64,000 nt of DNA from Pseudobythopirellula maris (GCF_007859945.1 NZ_SJPQ01000004.1:434001-498000); one strand, 5' to 3'. Shown: positions 19,523 to 30,327, counted from the first letter of the stretch. A program made the numbers and translations. Notes: a model not told the origin generated them from the sequence alone.

Positions 19523-19709
19523 TAGAGTGGTTTTCGAATTGGTGTGGACGAGCGGGGAAGCGATTGGCGGCGTGGCGAGGAAGCCGAAGCAGGCAATGCG
19601 GTGCATTGTCGATGCAGGCTGACGAAGCCATGACGCCGATCGCGAGCCGAGCGTCTACACCTATGAGCAAACCGCTCTAGCCTCACCCCCGACCCCCTTG
19701 CCCCTCTCA

Positions 19710-20183
19710 ATGTCTTGGTTTGAGACGATTGCCGACCTCGACGCGGGCACCGAGACGCTCCGCCGGCGGCGGTATGGCGTGATCGAGACCGAGGCGGGCG
19801 CCCTGCGGGCGGTCCACCTGCGGCCCTGGCCCAAGTTGCTGTCGCTGCGCGAAGTGCTGCCGCTCGGCGATCGTTATCACGCCACAGGCGAAGGCGATCG
19901 CTGCTGGCTGTACTACAACCAGCCGCGTGGGCACTCGAAGTTCCTCGCCCTGAAGTACGTGGTGACGACCCCCGACGCGAAGTACGCCACCTTTCGGGCC
20001 GCGCTGAAGGCACTCGACCGCGTGGCCGAGATCAAAAGGTCCGACGCCCTGCTCTGCGACGCGGCGAACCGCCGTCTGAGCGACCGCTTCCTGCAGCGCA
20101 TGGGCTGGGAGGCCCACGCCCCGCAGTGGGGACGGCGAAACTTTATCCGTCGGTTCTACGGCGATTACCCCGTGCATGGGTGA
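19710..20183 (+). CDS. conserved hypothetical protein, 157 aa
   Basis: Soluble, mixed alpha/beta protein from ATG at 19710 (a TTG four codons earlier is possible). Rich in Arg, Trp and Tyr with a C-terminal segment RFLQRMGWEAHAPQWGRRNF followed by an aromatic tail. The order of a beta-rich N-terminal half and a helical C-terminal half ending with this phrase is reminiscent of GNAT acetyltransferases, but I see no acetyl-CoA loop, so no function is assigned. It stands alone between a repeat and the OmpA-like gene. Confidence 0.7.
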   Translation: MSWFETIADLDAGTETLRRRRYGVIETEAGALRAVHLRPWPKLLSLREVLPLGDRYHATGEGDRCWLYYNQPRGHSKFLALKYVVTTPDAKYATFRAALKALDRVAEIKRSDALLCDAANRRLSDRFLQRMGWEAHAPQWGRRNFIRRFYGDYPVHG

Positions 20184-20415
20184 AATGACCAAGCACCAAC
20201 TACCTAGGGGTTTGATTCTTCTCTTATTGGTGATTCCAGCGTCTGTGAGCGAACCGATCTACGATCTCGACGACCGGCCCCTGTGCTAGCACGGGCCTTA
20301 GGGGGGCGCCGCATCGGGCTTGGTCGGCCGGCGGAGGGCTGCTACTCTTCGCGCGCTGCCCGCTCGCAACCCCCGTTTGTTCGCCACCGCCGTGCCCTTG
20401 CGTCTCGCCCACCGA

Positions 20416-21237
20416 ATGCTGCTCGCCGCCGCGCTGCTCCCGATCTTATCGGGTTGCGGGCGGGTCGTGTTCCGGCCCGACGCCGCGCAGCAGGCCCAGG
20501 CGCTGCAGATCTCGCCAGAGCAGCAGCGTCTGTTGGCGCAGCAACAACTGGAGCTGCAGCAACGGACCGACGCCCTCGACCGCGACAACCAGGAGCTCGA
20601 GTCGCTGCTGGCCCAGTCGCGTCAGCAGGCCCAGCTGCTGAGGGACCAGATCGTCGCCACGCAGGGGCAGCTCAAGGCGACGGCCGACCGGCTGGCCGCC
20701 ACGCAGCAAGACAATTCGCAACTCAAGCAGAAGACCGAGGCGCTCGTCGCCTCGGTGAGCCAGCCGGCCCAAGAGTACATGCGACCCAACAGCACGCTGA
20801 TGCGGCCGTTGGAGCTGCGCAATTTGCCGGGCGTCGACGCCCGGCAAGACGGCGACGTGATCCGCGTCGCGCTCTCGAGCGACGAGCTCTTCGCCCCCGG
20901 CGGGGCGAGCCTCACCCCCGGCGGCGAGCAGCTCTTGCGCGGCGCGCTCGGCAGTGTGCTCACCGCCTACCCGCAGCACCTGATCGGCATCGAGGGGCAC
21001 ACCGACGGGGCCCCGGTCGCGTCGGCCCACTTCCCGACCAGCCACCACCTGTCGATCGCCCAAGCGACGGCCGTCTACGACGCCGTGCGACGCGGCGCGT
21101 CGCTCCCGGCCAACCAGGTCTTCCTGATCGGGCACGGGGCGAACCACCCGCGGGTCTCGAACGCCACCGAGGCGGGCCGCAAGCAGAACCGCCGCATCGA
21201 GCTGGTGATCTACCCCGAAACGGCGCCGCTGCGCTAA
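20416..21237 (+). CDS. OmpA-family peptidoglycan-associated lipoprotein
   Basis: 273 residues from ATG at 20416, chosen because it opens a lipoprotein signal with lipobox LSGC (Cys14). Residues about 30-120 form a glutamine-rich coiled coil. The C-terminal OmpA domain (about 140-268) contains IEGHTDGAPV, RRGASLPANQVFLIGHGANH and NRRIELVI; the Asp and Arg that bind meso-diaminopimelate in the family are in the expected places. It should tie the outer membrane to peptidoglycan through a long periplasmic spacer. The 232 bases before it hold a short hairpin (GCCCCTGTGCTAGCACGGGC, 20277-20297) and a degenerate TGACCAAG repeat. Confidence 0.9.
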   Translation: MLLAAALLPILSGCGRVVFRPDAAQQAQALQISPEQQRLLAQQQLELQQRTDALDRDNQELESLLAQSRQQAQLLRDQIVATQGQLKATADRLAATQQDNSQLKQKTEALVASVSQPAQEYMRPNSTLMRPLELRNLPGVDARQDGDVIRVALSSDELFAPGGASLTPGGEQLLRGALGSVLTAYPQHLIGIEGHTDGAPVASAHFPTSHHLSIAQATAVYDAVRRGASLPANQVFLIGHGANHPRVSNATEAGRKQNRRIELVIYPETAPLR

Positions 21238-21388
21238 GACGCAAGGCGGCCAACCTCCCGGCGGCGACGCCGCTCCGGCTGGAGCGGGCGGACCGGCTGC
21301 ATTACGCTGGTACCCGGGGGGCGCCCGACGACCGCAGGTCCTTGGGCGGCCTCCCCACGTCCCAGCATTCTCTACCCGGTGCGCTGAT

Positions 21389-22054
21389 TTGATCGTCATC
21401 ATCAACTACGACATGGCCAACCTGCGGAGCGTTCAGAAGGCTTTTGAGCGGGTGGGACAAGAGGCGCAAATCACGTCCGACCCCGATGAGGTGGCCCGCG
21501 CCAGCCGTGTGGTGCTGCCGGGCGTGGGAGCGAGCGCTGACGCGTTGGCGGCCCTCCGCTCGCGGGGTCTCGAGGAGCCGATCAAGGCGTTCGTCGCCTC
21601 GGGGCGGCCCTTCTTGGGCATCTGCCTCGGCCTGCAGATGCTGTTCGACACGAGTTACGAAGACGGCGTCCACCAAGGCCTGGGGCTGCTGCCAGGCGGT
21701 GTGGTGCGGTTCGGCTCGCAGGGCGAGTCCCCTTGGCCTCAAGAGCTGAAAATCCCCCACATGGGATGGAACCAGCTCCGCTTCCCCCCGGCGGCCGACG
21801 GCCGCCCCTGCCCGCTGTTCACGGGCGTCGACGAGGGGGCGCACTTCTACTTCGTCCACTCGTACTACGTGGCTCCCGCGGACGACTCGGTGGTCGCCGC
21901 CGAGGCCGATTACGGCGGGCCGTTCTGCGCGGCTGTCTGGCGCGACAATCTTTTCGCCACCCAGTTCCACCCCGAGAAGAGCCAGGCCAACGGCCTGCGG
22001 GTGCTGCGCAACTTCGCCGAGCTGCCGGTCGTCCAGGGGGCGGCGGGCGTCTAG
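21389..22054 (+). CDS. hisH: imidazole glycerol phosphate synthase subunit HisH
   Basis: 221 residues from a TTG start, which aligns the protein with the family (MIVIINYDMANLRSV). The class I glutamine amidotransferase triad is visible: nucleophile Cys in FLGICLGLQML, and His and Glu in TQFHPEKSQ. The subunit releases ammonia from glutamine and passes it to HisF for imidazole ring closure in histidine synthesis. No other his gene is near; hisF must lie elsewhere. Start codon choice is by homology since no ATG fits. Confidence 0.95.
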   Translation: MIVIINYDMANLRSVQKAFERVGQEAQITSDPDEVARASRVVLPGVGASADALAALRSRGLEEPIKAFVASGRPFLGICLGLQMLFDTSYEDGVHQGLGLLPGGVVRFGSQGESPWPQELKIPHMGWNQLRFPPAADGRPCPLFTGVDEGAHFYFVHSYYVAPADDSVVAAEADYGGPFCAAVWRDNLFATQFHPEKSQANGLRVLRNFAELPVVQGAAGV

Positions 22055-22297
22055 AGCGTTGGCCGGGTCTGCCCCCGGCTGAGTTCCCATGGGGCGGGGC
22101 CCCTTCGGCCACCCCCGTCGGCCGGACCCGCTGACGGTCGTGCGGGTCGTGCGTGTTGATCCGCCGGGATCGCAGAGGAGGTCCGCGCATTCTTGCGCCG
22201 GCTTGCGCCCGTCCACAGCGGCGGAGATAGCCTTCAGCAGACTACGGCGCGCGCTGGGCGCGCCGCCTCTGCCCCCCTGCCCCTTTCGGTCTTCCCG

Positions 22298-22753
22298 ATG
22301 GAACCCAAGAAGATCCGCCGCAAAATCGAATTCGTTGACCGCGAGGTGCAGGGCGCGTTGGCCCGGCGCCTGATCGGCCACTGGTTCCTTTTTCTTGCCG
22401 TGGTGGCGAGCGTGGCGTTCCTGCTGCGTTGGATGAGCGACCCGTTCAAGCCCGTGGGCGAGCACGCCGTCGAGGCGTGGTGGTCGTACGGCCCGATGCT
22501 GCTGGCGATCGCCTGCCTTGCGCCGGCGTTTATTTATGACTCGATCCGGTTGAGCAACCGCTTCGCCGGCCCGATTTACCGGCTCCGCACCGCCACGCAC
22601 AAGCTTGCCGAGGGCGGCGCGCCGGAGAAGATCGAGTTCCGCGGGGCCGACTTCTGGCAAGAGCTGGCGGTCGACTTCAACCGCGTGGTCGACCGGCTGG
22701 CCAAGAGCGAGCAGCCCAGCCCCGATAACGACCAGCAGGGCGCAGCCTCGTGA
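22298..22753 (+). CDS. two-helix membrane protein with HAMP-like domain
   Basis: 151 residues from ATG at 22298. Two membrane helices (about residues 27-47 and 66-86) are followed by a HAMP-like segment: SNRFAGPIYRLRTATHKLAE, with the family's Pro in the first helix, then a second amphipathic helix. There is no kinase or methyl-accepting output domain, so it is a stand-alone HAMP protein. Its stop codon overlaps the next start (GTGA), so it is translationally coupled to a TadE-like gene. A role in the same envelope system is inferred. Confidence 0.8.
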   Translation: MEPKKIRRKIEFVDREVQGALARRLIGHWFLFLAVVASVAFLLRWMSDPFKPVGEHAVEAWWSYGPMLLAIACLAPAFIYDSIRLSNRFAGPIYRLRTATHKLAEGGAPEKIEFRGADFWQELAVDFNRVVDRLAKSEQPSPDNDQQGAAS

Positions 22754-23181
22754 TCTCTCTCACTCGCAATCGCCGTAACGCCGGCGCACCCAACCACTCC
22801 CGTCGCAGGGGCGCGGCCGCGGCCGAATTCGCCGTCTGTCTGCCGGTGCTGATCCTGCTGCTGATGGGCATGATCGAGGCTTGCTCGATGGTGTTCCTCA
22901 AGCAGTCGCTTGCCGTGGCCTCGTACGAGGGCGTCGGCGCAGGCATCCGTCCCGACGCCACGGCCCAGCAGGTGCGGGCCGCTTGCATGCAAGTGCTCAA
23001 CGACCGCGGGGTCCGCGGCGGCGACGCCCAGATCGACCCGGCCAACCTGGCGGCTCTCGAACCGGGAGAGTTTTTCAACGTCACGGTCACCGCGCCGACC
23101 GATCGCAACGGCGTGATCCCGGCCCGCTTTTATCGCGGCATGGTGCTCCGTTCGAGCGCCTCGATGATGAAGGAATTCTGA
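22750..23181 (+). CDS. TadE-like pilus assembly protein
   Basis: 143 residues from GTG, overlapping the previous stop by four bases. The N-terminal basic stretch and RRGAAAAEFAVCLPVLILLL (about residues 19-38) give the TadE/pseudopilin signature: a charged n-region, Glu five residues after the Gly, and one long hydrophobic helix. The rest is a small periplasmic domain. TadE proteins are minor pseudopilins of Flp pili. Here it is grouped with a TadG-VWA protein and another TadE but not with the Tad ATPase or secretin. Confidence 0.9.
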   Translation: MISLTRNRRNAGAPNHSRRRGAAAAEFAVCLPVLILLLMGMIEACSMVFLKQSLAVASYEGVGAGIRPDATAQQVRAACMQVLNDRGVRGGDAQIDPANLAALEPGEFFNVTVTAPTDRNGVIPARFYRGMVLRSSASMMKEF

Positions 23182-23214
23182 CCCGGTCCGCCCCAAGCGG
23201 TCGCCAAACACGCC

Positions 23215-24339
23215 ATGAAGACTCGCCCAAGAAACCCACGCCGCGGAGCCATCCTGGTGCTCGTCGCGGTTCTGATGCCCATCTTCGCGTTGATGGCCGC
23301 CTTGGCGGTCGACATCGCGTGGATGCAGCTCGCGCGGACCGAACTGCGCACGTCGACCGACGCCGCCAGCCGGGCCGGGGCCAAGGAGCTGTCGCTCGAA
23401 CAAAACATCGCCGAGGCCCGCGCGGCCGCCCTCGAGGCCGCCGCACGCAACCCGGTGGCCGGCGCGCCGCTGGTGCTCGACCCGAACGACGTCGTGTTCG
23501 GACGCTCGGCGCTGAACGAGCGGAGCGGGAAGTTTGTCTTCACGCCCGGCGCCGCCCCCACTAGTGGCGTGCGGGTGAACGGCCGCCGCACGGCCGATTC
23601 GCCCTCCGGGCCGGTCGGGCTGCTGTTCGGGCGGATGCTCAACGTGCCCAACTTCCAGCCGGTCCACACCGCCACCTCCACGGTGCTCGACCGCGACATC
23701 TGCGTGGTGATCGACCGCTCCGGCTCGATGGGGCTCGACCTCCGCACCCGCGGCGACCGCAACGGCCAGAACTGCGGCCCGCTCACCACCGACACCCGGT
23801 TCTTTGCCTTGGTGCAAGCCGTGGCGGTGTTTGTCGCCGAACTGGACGAGTCCTTGCCGAACGAGCACCTCGCCCTGGCGAGCTACAGCAGCCGCTTCCG
23901 CACGCGGTGCCGCAACGGCCTCCTCGATTTCCAACAATCCGACCTGCGGGTCTCGCTCACACCAGACTACTCGGCCGTGAACGTCGAGATGGCGTCGTTC
24001 ATGGCGAACGGCATCGGCGGCAGCACGGCGGTTGGCGAGGGCCTGCGTGAGGGGATCCGCTCGCTGGCGAACGCCCGACCGTTCGCCGTCAAGACGATCG
24101 TGCTGATGACCGACGGCCTGCACAACACGGGCGTGAGCCCGGTGCGAGTGGCCCGCGACGCCGCCGACGCGAACATCACGGTGAACACCGTGTCGTTCAG
24201 CCGCGGCGCCGACCAGAACCTGATGCGGCAGGTGGCCGACATCACGGGCGGGCGCCACTTCCACGCCGACACCGCGGCCGACCTGGCCGCGGCGTTTCAG
24301 GAGATCGCCCGCACGCTGCCTGTGCTGCTGACAGAATAG
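23215..24339 (+). CDS. TadG-like protein with von Willebrand A domain
   Basis: 374 residues. Residues 10-50 form the TadE/TadG-like membrane anchor (RRGAILVLVAVLMPIFALMA followed by LAVDIAWM). The second half, from about residue 160, is a VWA domain with an intact metal site: DRSGSMG (Asp167, Ser169, Ser171), a Thr in GGSTAVGEGL and the Asp of LMTDGLHN. VWA domains bind protein ligands through a divalent cation. It is probably anchored in the inner membrane facing the periplasm and acts with the flanking TadE proteins. Gap to the previous gene is 33 bp. Confidence 0.92.
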   Translation: MKTRPRNPRRGAILVLVAVLMPIFALMAALAVDIAWMQLARTELRTSTDAASRAGAKELSLEQNIAEARAAALEAAARNPVAGAPLVLDPNDVVFGRSALNERSGKFVFTPGAAPTSGVRVNGRRTADSPSGPVGLLFGRMLNVPNFQPVHTATSTVLDRDICVVIDRSGSMGLDLRTRGDRNGQNCGPLTTDTRFFALVQAVAVFVAELDESLPNEHLALASYSSRFRTRCRNGLLDFQQSDLRVSLTPDYSAVNVEMASFMANGIGGSTAVGEGLREGIRSLANARPFAVKTIVLMTDGLHNTGVSPVRVARDAADANITVNTVSFSRGADQNLMRQVADITGGRHFHADTAADLAAAFQEIARTLPVLLTE

Positions 24340-24345
24340 TGATGA

Positions 24346-24441
24346 CTCCCCTCCCCTTGATGGGGAGAGGCGGGGGGAGGGGTGAGAACCCTGTTACCCG
24401 GGACGCCCCCCTCCCTAGACCTCCCCACCAGGGGGAGGGAA
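24346..24441. repeat. G/C-tract inverted repeat between tadG and tadE
   Basis: Left arm about 24346-24386 (CTCCCCTCCCCTTGATGGGG-like) and right arm ending 24441 (CCCCACCAGGGGGAGGG) are inverses. It is the second copy of the family at 9944-10093 and again sits between two co-oriented genes with under 25 bases to spare on either side. Confidence 0.8.
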
Positions 24442-24462
24442 TACGCACGACCCTTCGAGCCA

Positions 24463-24879
24463 ATGACGCACACGAAACGACGACCGACGCCCGCACGCCG
24501 TGGCGCCACCACGGTGGAGTTCGCCCTCGTGGCGCCGCTGTTCTTCCTGGTGCTGTTCTCGATGTTCGAGTTCACCTGGATGAACGTCATGCGGCACACG
24601 GCCGACAACGCCGCCTACGAGGCGGCGCGGAGGGTGATCGTGCCGGGCGCCAATGTCGCCGAGGCCGAAGCCGAGGCGAACCGCCTGCTGCGGATCGTCG
24701 GCGCCCGCGACGCCCGGGTGACGGTCGCCCCGCGGACGATCACCCGAGCGACCGAGCGTGTGACCGTGACGGTCGAAATCCCGATGAGCAGCAACGCCTT
24801 GGTGGCGCCCAAGTTCACCGGCTCCTCAACAATCCGCGCCGTTTCCACGCAACGCACGCAGCGGGCCAACTCGATCTGA
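24463..24879 (+). CDS. TadE-like pilus assembly protein (second)
   Basis: 138 residues from ATG at 24463, just after the repeat. RRGATTVEFALVAPLFFLVLF (about residues 13-33) is a textbook TadE anchor with the invariant Glu. The remainder is a short periplasmic domain with several beta strands (RVTVAPRTI, RVTVTVEIPM). It completes the HAMP / TadE / TadG-VWA / TadE group. The leader is compatible with a prepilin-type peptidase, possibly the one at 18128. Confidence 0.9.
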   Translation: MTHTKRRPTPARRGATTVEFALVAPLFFLVLFSMFEFTWMNVMRHTADNAAYEAARRVIVPGANVAEAEAEANRLLRIVGARDARVTVAPRTITRATERVTVTVEIPMSSNALVAPKFTGSSTIRAVSTQRTQRANSI

Positions 24880-24886
24880 CTCTTTT

Positions 24887-25038
24887 GAACCGCCAAGACG
24901 CCAAGGGCGCCGAGACACGCCAGGAAAGGAATCTTAGAACGGGGTGATAGGATCGGGTGACTGCCACCTCATCGCCCCCATAAATCTTTATCAAAGAATG
25001 GCTGGCGCTCCTTGGCGTCCTTGGCGTCTTGGCGGTTC
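24887..25038. repeat. GCCAAGACGCCAAGG inverted repeat
   Basis: Arms 24887-24923 and 25002-25038, 37 bases each, nearly perfect inverses built on repeats of CGCCAAGGACG. Centre of about 78 bases is AT-richer and unique. The element begins 7 bases after the tadE stop. Frames running through it give short peptides such as ASLASWR that are not real genes. Confidence 0.85.
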
Positions 25039-25125
25039 CCCTATCAACTGGCCGCTGGACGCGGCCCGCCCGGGCGCCGAGAATGGGCCGCACGCCCTTC
25101 CCTCCCGACCCCGCCCGCCGCGCCT

Positions 25126-26025
25126 GTGAGCATCCCCAAGCCGCCGCCCAAGAAGGCCTTCGTTCGCTCGGCCCCGGCCAAGAAGCCCAAGAAGCGTGAG
25201 GTCGTCAGCCGCGACATCACCGGCCGCATGATCCTGCTCGGCACCGGCACGAGCGTTGGCGTGCCCGCGTTGGGTTGCGGGTGCGGCGTTTGCACGAGCG
25301 ACGACCCCCGCAACAACCGCACACGCTGCAGCGTGGTGCTGGGGCTGCCCGAGGGCAACCTGCTGATCGACACCTCGCCCGACCTGCGGCAGCAACTGCT
25401 GCGTGAAGGGATTGGGCTGGTCCACGCCGTGGCCTACACCCACGAGCACGCCGACCACCTGTTCGGGCTGGACGACGTGCGGCTGATGCAGTTTTATCTG
25501 AACGGCCCGCTGCCGCTGTACTGCGAGCCGTCGGTCGAGGAGCGGGTTCGCAAGTCGTTCGACTACGCCTTCAAGGAATTGCCCAACCTGCACGCCGGGG
25601 CGACGCCCAAGCTGTCGTTCGAGCGCATCGGGCCGGTCAACAAGGACGACCCCAACGGCGGCCGCAAGCCGTTCGAGGTGCTCGGCGGCCGCGTGACGGC
25701 GGTCCGCCAGAAGCACGGGCCGAACTTTGTGACGCTCGGCTTCCGCGTCGGCAACGTCGCCTACTGCACGGACGTGAGCGAGATGCCCGCCGAGAGCCAG
25801 GAGCACCTCCGCGGGCTCGACGTGCTGGTGCTCGACGCGCTCAGGCCGAAGGGGCACACCACCCATTTTAACATCGAGCAGGCGCTCGCCCTGGTCGATG
25901 TCTTAAAGCCGAAGCACGCGTACTTCACGCACATGTCGCACGAGTTGGACCATGAGACCACCTGCGCGTTGCTCCCGGACGGCGTGGATTTGGCGTACGA
26001 CGGGCAAGTGATCGAGCTGACTTAG
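25126..26025 (+). CDS. PhnP-like MBL-fold phosphodiesterase/hydrolase
   Basis: 299 residues from GTG at 25126; a TTG further upstream lies inside the repeat and is rejected. A basic N-terminal tail of about 30 residues precedes the metallo-beta-lactamase fold. The cysteine-rich GTSVGVPALGCGCGVCTSDD is typical of the PhnP and related branch, and THEHADHLFGLDDVR is the metal-binding HxHxDH motif; Asp in YCTDVSEM and a late His in THMSHELDHE complete the site. Family members cleave cyclic phosphate esters or act on nucleotide or cofactor substrates. No phn genes are nearby, so the substrate is open. Confidence 0.88.
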   Translation: MSIPKPPPKKAFVRSAPAKKPKKREVVSRDITGRMILLGTGTSVGVPALGCGCGVCTSDDPRNNRTRCSVVLGLPEGNLLIDTSPDLRQQLLREGIGLVHAVAYTHEHADHLFGLDDVRLMQFYLNGPLPLYCEPSVEERVRKSFDYAFKELPNLHAGATPKLSFERIGPVNKDDPNGGRKPFEVLGGRVTAVRQKHGPNFVTLGFRVGNVAYCTDVSEMPAESQEHLRGLDVLVLDALRPKGHTTHFNIEQALALVDVLKPKHAYFTHMSHELDHETTCALLPDGVDLAYDGQVIELT

Positions 26026-26119
26026 AGTGTCGCGACAGATGTTCGCGGTAGCTGATTAGCCGGTGCGCCGGTGTTGGGTTTCCTACGAACCGAGGGCGAA
26101 CGCCCTGCGTTTGACTGCT

Positions 26120-27943
26120 ATGCCGCCAATGCTACCCGCCCCCCTCGCCGCCGCCGCCGTCTGGAGCCCGCTCCAAGACGTGCTGCTGCTGCTGTTGGCG
26201 GCCATGCTCCTGGGCGCTCTTGCCGAGCGTTTCCGCCAGAGCGCGATCGTCGGCTACCTCTTCGCCGGCACGATCGTCGGCCCCAGCATGCTGGGCTGGG
26301 TGAGCGACCAGCAGCAGATCTTCTTGATCGCCGAAGTCGGCGTCGCCCTCTTGCTGTTCGTCATCGGGCTGGAGTTCACGCCGCGGAGGCTCTGGGAGCT
26401 CGGCCCCAGGACGCTCGCCGTGGGCGTGTTGCAGGTGGTGCTCACCACGGCGATCGGCTACGCCGTTTCGCGTGGGCTCGGGCTGCCGCCGCGTGCGGCG
26501 TTCGTCGTCGGCCTGATGCTGACGATGAGCAGCACCGCCTGCGTGTTGAGGCTGCTTTCGGAGCGTGGCGAGACCGACGGCGCCGCCGGCCGCGGGGCGC
26601 TCGGCGTGCTCCTGGTCCAGGACGTGGCCGTCGTGCCGATGATGCTCGTCGTGACGGCCATGGCGGGCGTGGCTGGCGAAGCCCCGCCCAGTGTGGCCGC
26701 GATCGCCGGCAAGGCGCTGCTGACACTCGCGCTCGGCGTCGCGCTGATCGGCGTGTTCTACGCCGTGTCGAACTACGTGCTGCCCCGCTTGCAGTCGCAG
26801 CGGTCGATGCTCCGCAACCGCGACCTGCCGATCTTGCTGGCCGTGGTGCTCGCCCTGGGGTCGGCGTGGGCGGCCTACGAACTGGAGCTGAGCCCCGCCC
26901 TGGGGGCGTTCGCCGCCGGCGTGCTGCTGGCGGTCTCGCCTTACGCCGCCCAGATCCGGGCCGACGTGCGGCCCCTTTCCACGGTGCTGATCACGCTGTT
27001 CTTCACCGCGATCGGCATGTTCGGCGACCCGCTCTGGCTGCTCGACCACGCCTGGCTCGTGGCGGCGATCGTGGCGGTGCTCGTGCTGCTCAAGCCGCTG
27101 GTGATCGCGTTGCTGGCGATCCTCTTCGGCCAGCCAACGCGTTACGCGGTCGCCACCGGATTGGCGCTCGCCCAGGTGGGCGAGTTCTCCTTCGTGCTGG
27201 CGACGATCGCCCAGTCGGGCGGCCCGGCCAGCGCGATCCTGTCGGACCAAACCTTCCGGGCGATGGTGTCGGCGACGATCGTCTCGCTGCTGCTCACGCC
27301 CTACTTCGTGGCGGCCGGTCCGCGTGTGGGGGCGTGGTGCGCCAAGAGGTTCGGGAGCGGCTGGTCGGGGTCCCTCAAGCCGAGTGAGGCGACCGGCGAA
27401 GGAAGCGAGCACGGCGGCGTGCGGCTCTTGATCGTTGGCTTCGGCCCCGCCGGCCAGCGAGTCGCCGAGGGGTTGCTCGACGCGTCGATGCCGCTCGACA
27501 GCGTGCCCGGCGTGCCGATCGAGTCATGGCGGCCCGAGGAGATCATGGTGCTCGACATGAACCCGGGCAACATCGCCTCGGCCCGCGGCTACGGGCTGCG
27601 CGGCATGGTGGGCGACGCCACGCAGCCCGACGTGCTCGAGCACGCCGGCGTAGGTCGTGTACGTGGCGTGGTGATCGCCGTGCCCGACCACGCCGCCACA
27701 CGGCAGGTTGTGTACCTCTGCCGCGACCTGGCGCCGGAGGCTCGGCTGGTGGTCCGCTGTCGCTACCACGTTTGGCGCTGGCAGCTGATCATGGCGGGCG
27801 CCCACGAGGTGATCGACGAGGAGGACCAGGTCGGCCATCGGCTGGCCGCCGCGGCGCGGCTGACGCTGGCCGATGCGGTCCAGCAGCAAGAGATCCAGCA
27901 GCGTCGCGACCCGCCGCACGATGGTTTGCAGAACGCAGATTAG
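26120..27943 (+). CDS. KefB-type monovalent cation:proton antiporter with TrkA-N domain
   Basis: 607 residues. About twelve membrane helices make up the CPA2 exchanger domain (residues about 15-410), with GYLFAGTIVGPSMLGW and the family's LLLFVIGLEF segment and LAQVGEFSFVL. A cytoplasmic Rossmann (RCK/TrkA-N) domain follows: LLIVGFGPAGQRVAE, then VLDMNPGN and VGDATQPDVLEHAG. It likely exchanges potassium or sodium for protons under nucleotide or redox control. Start at ATG 26120; GTG at 26063 would add 19 residues. Its stop codon overlaps the stop of the convergent gene at 27940. Confidence 0.93.
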   Translation: MPPMLPAPLAAAAVWSPLQDVLLLLLAAMLLGALAERFRQSAIVGYLFAGTIVGPSMLGWVSDQQQIFLIAEVGVALLLFVIGLEFTPRRLWELGPRTLAVGVLQVVLTTAIGYAVSRGLGLPPRAAFVVGLMLTMSSTACVLRLLSERGETDGAAGRGALGVLLVQDVAVVPMMLVVTAMAGVAGEAPPSVAAIAGKALLTLALGVALIGVFYAVSNYVLPRLQSQRSMLRNRDLPILLAVVLALGSAWAAYELELSPALGAFAAGVLLAVSPYAAQIRADVRPLSTVLITLFFTAIGMFGDPLWLLDHAWLVAAIVAVLVLLKPLVIALLAILFGQPTRYAVATGLALAQVGEFSFVLATIAQSGGPASAILSDQTFRAMVSATIVSLLLTPYFVAAGPRVGAWCAKRFGSGWSGSLKPSEATGEGSEHGGVRLLIVGFGPAGQRVAEGLLDASMPLDSVPGVPIESWRPEEIMVLDMNPGNIASARGYGLRGMVGDATQPDVLEHAGVGRVRGVVIAVPDHAATRQVVYLCRDLAPEARLVVRCRYHVWRWQLIMAGAHEVIDEEDQVGHRLAAAARLTLADAVQQQEIQQRRDPPHDGLQNAD

Positions 27944-28440
27944 CCGCCGAGATTGGACAAGCTGCTGCCCTGCGTCGCGTTGACCGCGTCGATCACAATC
28001 ACCACGGCCAGCACCAGCGCGTCGAGCTCGGGCTCGAAGATCTCGATGCCGTAATTGTCTCTGAGCGACCAGACGGTCTTGGCGACGAGGGCGACCGTCT
28101 GGCCGCCGCGAGTGATCTCGTAGTTGTATTCGAGCAGCGAGCCACGGACACGCAGGTCCTCGCCCCCCTCCACCTGAACGCTGTATCTCGGCCGGAAGGA
28201 AAAGTCGCGCCGCACGAGGGCGTGCGGCTGGCCGTTGCGGAGGATGTCGAACTTCGGCAGGAGCGAGAGCACCCGCTGGCGGATCAAGAGCAGCTCTTCG
28301 CCATCGAGGCTCTGCAGCGAGTACTGCGTGCGGATCGCAATGGCCTTTCCCACGGCGTGGAGCACCGGCTCGCCCGATTCGTCCAAGATGTCGAACCGCC
28401 CACGCAGGCTCATCAACCGCTGTTTGATCTGGTAGCGCAT
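27940..28440 (-). CDS. LURP-one-related (Tubby C-terminal-like) protein
   Basis: 166 residues. The repeating beta-strand pattern (RYQIKQRLMSLRGRFDILD, PKFDILRNGQPHALVRRDF, RYSVQVEGGEDLRVRG, YEITRGGQTVALVAKTVW) is that of the LURP-one/phospholipid-scramblase-like barrel, ending in a helix (DALVLAVVIVIDAV) that runs through the barrel core. Family members are small cytoplasmic or membrane-bound beta barrels of poorly known function. It converges on the antiporter gene with overlapping stop codons. Confidence 0.85.
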   Translation of the reverse strand: MRYQIKQRLMSLRGRFDILDESGEPVLHAVGKAIAIRTQYSLQSLDGEELLLIRQRVLSLLPKFDILRNGQPHALVRRDFSFRPRYSVQVEGGEDLRVRGSLLEYNYEITRGGQTVALVAKTVWSLRDNYGIEIFEPELDALVLAVVIVIDAVNATQGSSLSNLGG

Positions 28441-28647
28441 CGCAAACTCCTAGGGGTGCTAAATTCTCAGGCGATTCGCCACGGGGGCGGCGATCTTGCC
28501 CCGGCGCCCACACTCCCAAACCGCCCTCCGAATTGCTAGACTGGTCGCTCATTCAGCAATAAAACGCAAGAAATTCTCCGACCAAGTCGGGTCGGAGACG
28601 CTGCCCCACCAACCCGTTTTCCTCCCCCTGCCCTTCCCTCCACGTCT

Positions 28648-30327
<1,680 letters not shown>

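Noticed and set aside
20277-20297. Hairpin GCCCCTGTGCTAGCACGGGC as terminator
   Set aside because: No T-run follows and it is nearly 100 bases after the previous stop; too weak to call.
25012-25125. Upstream extension of the PhnP-like gene
   Set aside because: The TTG start lies in the right arm of the inverted repeat 24887-25038; the extra residues are repeat-derived and lack similarity to the family.
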